Assembly (NCBI GenBank): GCA_963822595.1
Contig: CAWGIG010000003.1
Span: 434,001 to 498,000, forward strand
Reading direction: 5' to 3'
Length of the DNA: 64,000 nt
DNA from: CAVRUH01 sp963822595
GTDB lineage: Bacteria > Chlamydiota > Chlamydiia > Chlamydiales > Waddliaceae
Each line of letters opens with the position of its first letter. The first letter of the stretch is position 1. Shown one piece after another: positions 18,581 to 27,600 of this stretch. The notes below the pieces were generated by a model that saw only the letters and a list, made by a program, of their open reading frames with translations, searched no databases and was not told the DNA's origin. A program made the translations under genes and the position numbers.

Positions 18581-19004
18581 AGCACTATGTTATGGCTTAA
18601 ATATGCAGATTTTCGAAATTTGTTATTTCTGCTCTAATCGTTTCCATAGTTCCAAATGGGGTGATTAGTGAAGCCTTCATGAGTATTAAGGCAAAGATCT
18701 TGCACCTTGCTTGTTAATGAAATCTGACTTATTTTGAAATTCGTTATTAAACTAAAGTTTTATTTTTCCTATAAGAATTCTAAATACATAAAATTATTAT
18801 TAATATTTAATAAAGAATAGAGTAATAGTTTTATTATAATCATTTGATTTAAAAAAAGGGAATTAAAAAAGATGTAAAAAAAACTTGAAAAAATGGTCAC
18901 CGTTTTTGTAAAAGGGAAAGAAGTACACAAATACCATTTTCAAGGCCTAAAATTGATAAATTTGAACACTTCGAACACTACAATGTTTTCCTCCGGTCAT
19001 TATA
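18581..19004. other. AT-rich intergenic stretch without recognised features
   Basis: Very AT-rich sequence with poly-A and poly-T runs and frequent stops in all frames. TATAAT-like strings occur around 18835, but nothing ties them to a gene. I see no RNA gene or repeat here. Confidence 0.4.
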
Positions 19005-19376
19005 ATGAAACCTGATCCGGGTATTTATGGTTATAATGCGCCTGCCCCTAGTTGCGAGCAGCTAGCAAAAAAGATAAATAAGCAGTTTAATGGTTCCGCA
19101 TATAAGCTGATTACCGAGCCCTCAAGCTTTGTAGAACCCTATCAAAAGAGGATTACTGAGGCTTTAAATTCTACTGATCCGGAAGAATGTTCCTTGGCTT
19201 GTTCGGGTCGCTATAATCTTGACGAAATCGATAAGCCGAAAATGGAAAATGGAAAACTCGTATTTTATGTGCATAGGAATTCAAAAGAATTTCCGACTCC
19301 CTGCCGTATCACCTGTGACAATCCAACATCCATTAATGGGAAAATCACCCAAGAATGCCTTCCCTTTACTAAATAG
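19005..19376 (+). CDS. Small cysteine-containing hypothetical protein
   Basis: A 123-residue frame with six cysteines spread along it (SCEQL, ECSLACSG, PCRITCDN, ECLPF), a spacing suggestive of disulfides, but with no signal peptide. There is no good ribosome binding site before the ATG at 19005 and no family match I can see. It lies alone after a 420 bp AT-rich gap and converges on the FGE-like gene. Composition looks more coding than the surroundings. It might be a fragment of a longer exported protein that lost its start. Confidence 0.45.
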   Translation: MKPDPGIYGYNAPAPSCEQLAKKINKQFNGSAYKLITEPSSFVEPYQKRITEALNSTDPEECSLACSGRYNLDEIDKPKMENGKLVFYVHRNSKEFPTPCRITCDNPTSINGKITQECLPFTK

Positions 19377-19408
19377 CAAAAATAAATGGACCACAAATCG
19401 CTAAAAAT

Positions 19409-19453
19409 GTCCATGTCGTCCATGTCGTCCATGTCGTCCATTCCGTCCATTCT
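19409..19453. repeat. 9-bp tandem repeat, family E (copy 1)
   Basis: Five units of GTCCATGTC or close variants in a row, between convergent genes. The same unit in the opposite orientation (ATGGACGGA, ATGGACGAC, ATGGACTGC) occurs at 32538-32579 and 37926-37958, and as a single unit at 58228-58236. Confidence 0.8.
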
Positions 19454-19456
19454 ATG

Positions 19457-20422
19457 TTACTGATTCGCTGCTACCCTGAAGCTGATAGTGTTACTATAGG
19501 TGTTGCTATCCATCACTGTTGAGTCCCCTTTGAGAACCCCCATAAATACTTTGTGATAAGTGGTCCTTGACAATTCCGAATTCATTGTCAAATGCGACGC
19601 GCCGCGGACAGTCCCCTGCTTGCCATAAGAGGGAGTACTCGTCCACTCTCCCTTTCCGGAACAAATGTCACAGTCTTTTCCGTCAGTCTTTGCAGCGATG
19701 ATTAACTCCGATTCTTTAGGCAGTCTTTTTCCTGCCCAAATGGAGTATAAAAAGGCATCTTTATAAGTCACATTCACAACAGGCTCGTTTTCCAAACCTT
19801 CCGGAATGGTTCCTCCTTTCCAATGAGGAGGAGGCCGATGATGTGTTGCCTGGACAAAGGCATCGTAATCGCGGTTTGTCACCTTTTTCGAAGAAAGATA
19901 AAAACCATGGCGGGAAGAATCCTCGGAAGAAAAAAAGATCATTTCATTCGCCTTAACGATCTTTTCTTCGACTTGGTCTTTATTAGGAAGTTTTACTGAC
20001 TTTCCATGCATGGAAAAGGGGCTGAAGGGGCCCACATCGGCGATTTGAACGAGCTCAATTTCTTCATCTTTAGGTTCCACCAAGGCAATTTCGTTTATCT
20101 TTTGGGTGGTTGGTTCTTTATGAGAAAATCCGCGTGAAATAAAAATGACCTCTTCTTTAGGATTTTGTACCTTTTCCTCTTTTGGTTTAGAGGGGAGATC
20201 ATCTAGATCAAAATCTACTTCAGCAAATCTATTTTCAAGAAGTTCCTCATAAAAAAAGTCATCTATATCATCATCCAGCGTATCTGCAACATGGTTGGAT
20301 ACTTCCTGTTTGGAGCCCAAACTATTTTCCAAAAAAGAAGGGATATGATTATCGACCCATTCAATCTCTGCAAAACCTCCTGAAGAAGCTAGCATACCTA
20401 GGATTAAAAATTGTCTTTTCAC
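19457..20422 (-). CDS. Exported FGE/SUMF1-like protein, probably non-catalytic
   Basis: A 321-residue protein starting at GTG 20422. It has an N-terminal signal peptide (QFLILGMLASSGGFA), an acidic low-complexity region to ~150, and then a formylglycine-generating-enzyme-like domain of C-type lectin fold. The domain core is PVVNVTYKDAFLYSIWAGKR plus LPKESE, with GEWTSTP and a final SFRVAANQ. The cysteines that perform catalysis in true FGE are missing at the end, so a structural or binding role is more likely. Its start lies 10 bp behind the stop of the coiled-coil gene, so the two form an operon. Confidence 0.8.
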   Translation of the reverse strand: MKRQFLILGMLASSGGFAEIEWVDNHIPSFLENSLGSKQEVSNHVADTLDDDIDDFFYEELLENRFAEVDFDLDDLPSKPKEEKVQNPKEEVIFISRGFSHKEPTTQKINEIALVEPKDEEIELVQIADVGPFSPFSMHGKSVKLPNKDQVEEKIVKANEMIFFSSEDSSRHGFYLSSKKVTNRDYDAFVQATHHRPPPHWKGGTIPEGLENEPVVNVTYKDAFLYSIWAGKRLPKESELIIAAKTDGKDCDICSGKGEWTSTPSYGKQGTVRGASHLTMNSELSRTTYHKVFMGVLKGDSTVMDSNTYSNTISFRVAANQ

Positions 20423-20432
20423 TCTAACACCA

Positions 20433-23400
20433 TTACTTATCTTCTTTTAATACCATTTGTGAACGTTCAATTCTTTCTAAAGTGCTTTTTTGCAATTTAA
20501 CAATCGCATCTAAACCTTTGATAAGAGCTGTTTTATCAGCAACGGCATCCCGCTCTTCTTGAAGCTTTTGAAGCAATTGTTCTTTTTCAGTCTTAATTTT
20601 CTCTAATTCAACTTGGAAAGCTTTTACCACATTTGTATTTTCTTGTAAATCGGCAATCTCGTGTGAAAGGATATCGATTCCTTCATAGCGGGCTTCCAAT
20701 TTTTCCTTATAATTATGGTTTTCTGTCTTCAACGAACCGATGATGGATGCAGCCTCAGAAATTTTGGTAGCTTGTTGCTCCAATTGTTTTTTAAATTTCG
20801 TTTCTGTTGCGTGAACGCGCTGCAATTGAACTCCTAGTTCGCGAGTTAGCTCTCTTTCAGAGCCAATAGCGGCCATGAGCTCTTCAATTTCGCGTTGTCC
20901 TTTATTTCTTTCATTTTCAAGAGCACTTTGAAGTTCTTCTATTTTCTGAGCATACTCCCCGTGTTTGATAGCATGGTTCTCGACCCAGTTATATTGCTCA
21001 GAAAGATAAGAGGATCGAAGATTGTCTAATTCAAGAGACTTTTCAACAAGTTTATCTTCTAAATCTTTTGCCTTCTCGGTCATTTTGGTAACATATTCTT
21101 CTTGATCTTTTGCCTTCTCGGTCATTCTTGAGAGATATTCCTCTTGATCTTTAGCTTTCTGCGTCATTTTTATGGCATATTCTTCTTGATCACGTATTTG
21201 CTGAGATCCATCATTCATTTTATTTGCACTTTCTGCAAGTAGGTATTGAAGATGGAGGTTGGAAGCATGTAGATCTTGAAGTTCCGTTTCAGCTTCGCTT
21301 AATTTTTCCTTTGTCATGGCGTATTCATCTCCAAATGAAATCGCCTTTTGGGTAATCGATTGGAGTTGATTTTCTAGCGACTCTGCAAATTGTGAGGTGT
21401 TGTTGATCCTATCGAGCGCTTGTTCTAGCTCCTGTTGTGTTTGCTCGAGAGCTCTTTTTTCCTCTGCAAGATTCTGTGTCATATCTGCGAGTCTTTCTTC
21501 ATACTCAAATCGTTTTATCAATTCAGCCCTTAAAGCATTCTCCAGCTCCATTTCAAGCTCTTCGATTTTTTTGTGTTTAGCGGCTATAATAGAAGCGTAT
21601 GATTCTATTTGGGAGCTATGATTTTCTTCAACTTCGGCTTTTGCAGCTTGGAGCATTTGGAATTCTCTTTCCTTTTCGGAAAGGTCCATTTGAGTCCCTG
21701 TTAACGCTTCCTGAAGTGAAGTAATCGTTGTTTCTAATTCTTGAAGATTCTGTTTTGTTGCATGGACACTGTTTTGTTCCAACTTTAATGCTTTGGTCAA
21801 CTGATCGATATCTGAAAGGAGATGCATTTGGTGTTCGTGATTATCTTGGGTAGTTAGCACCCGAATTTGATTTTCTTCGGCTTCTTTTAATTGAGCAAGC
21901 GACATCTCAAGCTCTTCTTTTACAGCTGTAAGAGCATTGATTATCGTTTCTTTTTCTTGAAGTTCCTTTTGGCCTTGCTCTTGAGCTTCCTGGAAATTGG
22001 TAATTGTTTTTTCCAGATCTTCTTTTGATGCTGAAAGGGCATAAATTACATTTTCTTTATCCTGAAGTTGTTTTTGACCTTCTTCTTGAGCTTGTCGGAA
22101 ATTGGCAATTGTATTTTGAAGCTCATCTTGTGTAGCTTTGAGATCATTTATTACTGTCTCTTTTTGTTGCAATTGGTTTTGAACCTCTTCATGAGCTTCA
22201 CGGAGGCTGGTAATTGTATTTTCAAGTTCAGTTTTATGTGTGAGATATTTGTTCTCGAGATTTTCGGTAGTGGCTACTTGACGTAGAAACTCTGCTTCAA
22301 GCGATTGAGATTTTTGCTCAGCGGTATTATAACGTTGCTGCGTCTCTTCGAGAGTCTGCTGAAGAGTGTTTGCGATTTTATTTAGAGAATTAGATCTTTC
22401 TTCCGCAGTATTAATACGTCCTTTTGTTTCTTCAAGAGCATTCTTGAGAGAGCTCATTTTTTTACTTTGGGCATTTAAAGCTGTAGAAAGAATGTCAACA
22501 TCAGAAAGGATGTGAACAGGATGAATGTTTTGCAACGGGGCTCCCCGCTGGGCTTGCATATTCTGTTTTTGAGCACTCTCTTTCCACTTTCCGATTTCTT
22601 TAAGAGTTTGCGCCAGTTCTTTTTCGGAAAACTCTACTTTCCTTTGTTTGCCTGAAAGAAGAAGTTGAAGAGCTTTAACTTCGGCTTCGTATCTATTAAC
22701 CAGCTCGAGGGTGCCTTTATCGGTAATTCGAATGTCGGAACTCAGTTGATCTAATTGATCCTTTAGAATTTTTGTTTTGACAAATTCCGTCTCTAGATTA
22801 TATGTGAGTCTGATTTGTCCTTCCGCTTCGCTTTTTTGCATCAGAAGCTCTTCCATTTCGGCTCTGACTTCCGCTACACCACGCAGCTCTGTTTGCAGGT
22901 TTTCACGCGCGGTGATGTGCTTCTCAATCTGATTTTGAAGAGATTGCACGCTTTGATTTGCCTTTTCGTATTTGGAGCGGAGATCATCCATTTCGGCTTT
23001 TGCTATGGAAGCATCTTGCAATTCCGACTGCATATTTTCGCGGTCGGCGACGTGATTATTTATTTTTTCTTGAAGAGCTTGAATGCTTTGATTTGCCTCA
23101 TCGTATTTTCCACGGAGCTCATCCAATTGGACTTTAGCTTTTGAAGCCGCGTCTAATTCTTCCTGCAAATTTTGACGGACAGCCACGAGATCTTTTATTT
23201 CATCTTGAAGAGCATGAAGGCTTTGACTTGTCTCTTCGTATTTTGCACGGAGCTCATCCATTTCGGCATTTGCTGTAGAAGTGTCTTGGAGATCTGACTG
23301 AAAATTTTCACGGACAGCTACTTGATTTTGTATTTCTTGCTGAAGAGATTGAATACTTTGGTTTGCTTGGTTGTATTTTGAACGGAGATCATTGATTTCT

Positions 23401-24524
23401 TCTTTAGCTTTTGAAGCATCTTGCAACTGCGCCTGTAACTTTTCACGGACAGCCACTTGATTCTTTATTTCTTCCTGAAGAGATTGAATGCTTTGGTTTG
23501 CTTGTTGATATTTTGTGCGCATTTCTTCCAATTCTGCTTTAGCATCGGTGATTGCTTGTAGTTCAGCTTGCAAAGACTCACGAGCGGCGATATGGATTTG
23601 GATTTCATCTTGAAGGGCTTGAATTCTATCTTTAGTTTCCTCGTGACGAACCACGGAGGTTTCGATTTGCTGAAAAAGCATATCTTTATCCGCCATAGCT
23701 GCTTCTTCCTCTTGCGCTTCCATTACAGCAGGGATGGGGGCTTCAGCCATAGTTGTTTCTTGTTCTTCAAGTTTCGCAGCAGAGCGAGGCTCTACCCTTT
23801 GAATTTTGTTGATGAGCGTCCATGGAAGGCCAAGACTCTGTTGCGTTTGAGCAATTTGAAGATTCAGGAACTTATCTTTTGCATAGGTATAGTCAAATTC
23901 GGTTTCCATTCCCTGTTTGTTAGTTGTGTATCCATGGATGCCGAAATCGACTTCAAGGTTCACGAGATTTTCGGTTTTAATTTTTCCGTCACGTAGGCCT
24001 GTACTTAAGGTGATTGTATCAGTGAGTATAGAGCCGGGAAGATGGTCTCCATTTTTTAATTCGATATCAAACATACGTTTCTTTGGGTTGGAGTATTTTC
24101 CATCCGTCTGCTTTAAAGTCACATACTTAATATTTGAAGGAGAGATCTCTTTTTGGATGGTATATTGTGGGTGTTCTCGACTAGGAAGGTATTGTATAAG
24201 AATGAAGTTCTCTGTAGGTAGGTCTGCGACGTAGCTATAACCGCCATGAGTGATAATTTGAATTTTATTTTTTTCAGATTTTGGTGAAAAAGCGATGAAG
24301 GCGACATCCTTTACATTAATGGGTAGGCTTCCGAAGGAGTATTCGAGTTGCGGGATGCTTTTAAGGGTCCCTTTGATGGAAGTCCCATCTTGAAGGATAA
24401 GGGTGTCTTCGCTTTTATTTCCTTGTTTCTGGAGGTTTTCAAGTTCAGAGGGAGAAATAATCCCAGATCCCGCTAAAAGAGGGGTTCCCGTTAAAAAACA
24501 CAAGGTATACACATATTTTTGCAT
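20433..24524 (-). CDS. Large exported coiled-coil protein
   Basis: A 1,363-residue protein. It has a signal peptide (cleavage near LLAGS), then a beta-rich domain to ~240 with repeated LILQDGTSIKGTL / FDIELKNGDHLPGS strands, then an almost continuous coiled coil (~290-1350) rich in Glu, Gln, Lys and Leu. The coil includes several ~39-residue repeats built on AKYEEANQSIQSLQEEI, a group on EETQQRYNTAEQ, and short tandem KDQEEYxxKMTEKA units near 1080. It would form a long rod in the periplasm or at the cell surface. The ATG at 24524 has AAGGAA upstream. Operon with the FGE-like gene; divergent from uvrA. No named family; coiled coils alone do not define function. Confidence 0.85.
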   Translation of the reverse strand: MQKYVYTLCFLTGTPLLAGSGIISPSELENLQKQGNKSEDTLILQDGTSIKGTLKSIPQLEYSFGSLPINVKDVAFIAFSPKSEKNKIQIITHGGYSYVADLPTENFILIQYLPSREHPQYTIQKEISPSNIKYVTLKQTDGKYSNPKKRMFDIELKNGDHLPGSILTDTITLSTGLRDGKIKTENLVNLEVDFGIHGYTTNKQGMETEFDYTYAKDKFLNLQIAQTQQSLGLPWTLINKIQRVEPRSAAKLEEQETTMAEAPIPAVMEAQEEEAAMADKDMLFQQIETSVVRHEETKDRIQALQDEIQIHIAARESLQAELQAITDAKAELEEMRTKYQQANQSIQSLQEEIKNQVAVREKLQAQLQDASKAKEEINDLRSKYNQANQSIQSLQQEIQNQVAVRENFQSDLQDTSTANAEMDELRAKYEETSQSLHALQDEIKDLVAVRQNLQEELDAASKAKVQLDELRGKYDEANQSIQALQEKINNHVADRENMQSELQDASIAKAEMDDLRSKYEKANQSVQSLQNQIEKHITARENLQTELRGVAEVRAEMEELLMQKSEAEGQIRLTYNLETEFVKTKILKDQLDQLSSDIRITDKGTLELVNRYEAEVKALQLLLSGKQRKVEFSEKELAQTLKEIGKWKESAQKQNMQAQRGAPLQNIHPVHILSDVDILSTALNAQSKKMSSLKNALEETKGRINTAEERSNSLNKIANTLQQTLEETQQRYNTAEQKSQSLEAEFLRQVATTENLENKYLTHKTELENTITSLREAHEEVQNQLQQKETVINDLKATQDELQNTIANFRQAQEEGQKQLQDKENVIYALSASKEDLEKTITNFQEAQEQGQKELQEKETIINALTAVKEELEMSLAQLKEAEENQIRVLTTQDNHEHQMHLLSDIDQLTKALKLEQNSVHATKQNLQELETTITSLQEALTGTQMDLSEKEREFQMLQAAKAEVEENHSSQIESYASIIAAKHKKIEELEMELENALRAELIKRFEYEERLADMTQNLAEEKRALEQTQQELEQALDRINNTSQFAESLENQLQSITQKAISFGDEYAMTKEKLSEAETELQDLHASNLHLQYLLAESANKMNDGSQQIRDQEEYAIKMTQKAKDQEEYLSRMTEKAKDQEEYVTKMTEKAKDLEDKLVEKSLELDNLRSSYLSEQYNWVENHAIKHGEYAQKIEELQSALENERNKGQREIEELMAAIGSERELTRELGVQLQRVHATETKFKKQLEQQATKISEAASIIGSLKTENHNYKEKLEARYEGIDILSHEIADLQENTNVVKAFQVELEKIKTEKEQLLQKLQEERDAVADKTALIKGLDAIVKLQKSTLERIERSQMVLKEDK

Positions 24525-24606
24525 GGCAACGATTCCTTCTTTAATCCCGACCTTGCGGGTATTGTTTCAAACTGTTATAATCAAACTACTCTCTTATATA
24601 CATCAT

Positions 24607-27600
24607 ATGAAAAAAGATAAAGTGAATAATCACAAAATTGTTTTGAAAAAGGTCAAAGTCCATAACCTTAAATCGGTTGACTTGACCTTGGACCCCAATG
24701 AACTGATTGTTTGTACTGGGGTTTCCGGCTCGGGGAAGTCCTCGCTAGCTTTCGATACTTTATATATGGAGGGTCAGCGCCGCTATGTTGAATCATTATC
24801 AACTTTTGCAAGGCGTCAAATGGGGGAAATGTCAAAACCTGACCTCGAACATGCTTCGGGAATTTCCCCGACCATTTCCATAGAACAGAAAACTACAGGT
24901 CGCAATCCCCGGTCTACGGTGGGCACTTTAACAGAAATCTACGACTATCTCCGTGTCCTCTATGCACGTATTGGCACACCCCACTGTCCTGTGAGTGGTG
25001 AAGCCGTATCGCCTCAGGGTAGAGAAAAAATCATCAAAACGATTCAAAGCATGGACGAAGGAACAAAGATCATTGTCTTAGCTCCTTATGCCAAAGAAAA
25101 GAAGGGTGAATTCAAAGAGGATTTTCAAGAACTTCTACGTAAAGGGTTTATGAGAGTCTACGTCGATGGCAACATGGTTAGCCTCGGAGAAGAGCTCACT
25201 TTAGATGGCAATGTTTCCCACAATGTCGATGTTGTGATAGATCGATTGGTCGTCAATAAAGAAAATCATTCCCGAATTGCCGAGGCTGTAACCTCCGCAT
25301 TGACTATGGGAGATGGCATTTGCACCGTATTAAACGCAGATACTCATGAAGAGAAACTCTTTTCCATGCATGCCTATTCCCAGAAATCGGGACTATCTTA
25401 CGATTCCTTAGAACCCCAAGATTTTTCCTTTAATAGTCCCTCTGGAATGTGCCCTAGGTGCCATGGAATGGGCAAAATCAATGAATTTCATCTAGACTTA
25501 ATCATCGATCCAAATCTAAGCATTGCCGAAAACTGCTGTACAGTTGCAAGTACCTACCAAACGGTCCGTTATGGGAATATCTATGACAATTTGGCGGAGA
25601 TTTATGGATTTAGCGTCCATACTCCGTGGAAAAAACTATCCCCAGAAGCTCAAAACATCTTTCTTTACGGAACCAAGAAGAAATGGACTCGGATGCGCTT
25701 CGTCCATCCTGATACAGGAGCCGTTTGGATGGATCACATTCGTTGGAGAGGCGTGTTGCACGAGGCGCATGCCCGTTACGCCGAAGCCAAGAGCGAACGC
25801 TACAGAAATAGAATGCTTGAACTGATGAGCGAGCAAGTCTGTCCTGAATGTCATGGACAACGGCTAAGGCCTTATCCCGCGGCGACAATTTTCTATGGAA
25901 AACGGATCAGCGACCTGACAGGCATGACCATCGCTGAATGCCAGGATTTCTTTAATCATCTTCAGGTCACTGCTGAGGAAAAGCTGATTGGCGAAGAACT
26001 TTTGAAAGAAATATCCGAACGATTGAAGTTCTTAATGGATGTCGGGCTCCATTATTTAACCTTAGATAGAACAGCTCCTACCCTTTCCGGCGGTGAGGCA
26101 CAGCGCGTACGCCTAGCCTCTCAAATCGGCTGTGGACTCGTCGGAATCACATATATCCTCGATGAACCCTCCATCGGACTCCATCCTCGCGATAATAAAC
26201 GGCTGATAAAAACGCTCAAGCATCTAAGAGACATGGGAAATACCGTTGTCGTTGTCGAACATGACGAAGAGACCATTTGGGAAGCCGATAGAGTCGTCGA
26301 TGTAGGACCGGGACCCGGTACTTTGGGTGGAGAAATCCTCGTCAATGGCGATCATAAACAGCTCATCGAACACCCTAATTCCCTCACTGGGGGATATTTA
26401 TCAGGAAGATTAAAGCTAGAGATTCCTAAAAAACGACGCAAACCTCTCAAAGAATCGATCGAAGTTAAAGGAGCAAAGCATCACAACCTAAAAAATGTGA
26501 ACGTCAAATTTCCGTTGGGTGTCTTGATAGCTATCACAGGCGTTTCGGGCTCCGGGAAGTCTTCATTGATCACCGAAACACTTTATCCTGCGCTCAGCAA
26601 CGCCCTCCATCACGGAGAACACAAAGTCGGCGAACACAAATCTATCGAAGGTTTGGACAATATCGACAAAGTCATCGCCATCGATCAATCCCCTATCGGA
26701 AAAAATCCACGATCGAATCCTGCCACATACATCAAGCTTTTGGATGAAATCCGCGACCTTTTTAGCAATCTTACTGAGAGCAAGTCGCGAGGATATCTAC
26801 CCGGTCGCTTTAGCTTTAACGTCCGCGAAGGTTCTTGCGCCCAATGCCGCGGGATGGGAATGGTCAAAATCGACATGGACTTTATGGAAGATGCCTGGAT
26901 CGATTGCCCCCTCTGCAATGGAATGAGATTTGATCCAGAAACCCTCTCGGTATACTATAAAGGGAAAAACATCTTCGACATCATTAATATGGAAGTTTCC
27001 GAAGCCTTGGAACACTTCAAAAATATCCCTTCGATCCGTCACAAACTCGAAACCCTCGTTAAAGTAGGTCTTGATTATATTAAAATCGGACAATCCTCAA
27101 CAACACTCTCCGGTGGCGAAGCGCAAAGGGTCAAACTTGCAAAAGAGCTCGTCCGTCCGGCTACAGGAAGAACCCTGTATATCTTAGACGAACCCACTAC
27201 CGGGCTTCATTTTCATGACATTAAACACCTTTTACAAGTGCTTCAGGAACTTGTCGATCGGGGAAATACGGTCATCGTCATTGAGCATAATATGCACATT
27301 GTGAAGTCGGCTGATTGGATTATCGATGTAGGCCCCGAAGGCGGAAATGGTGGTGGAGAAATTGTTGCAACAGGAACGCCTGAAAAAATTTCGAAGATGG
27401 ATACCCCAACCGGACATGCTGTACACGAAGCCCTTCACTACGACTATAAAGCTGTCATTGCTGCCGCCCTCAAACGAAAGAAAGCCCAGAGTGCTCCGGG
27501 AATTAAAGAAATTACCGTTGAAGGGGCCGAACAAAACAATCTGAAGATGATTGACGTCAAAATTCCGCGAGAAAAGCTGACGGTTTGCACAGGACCTTCC

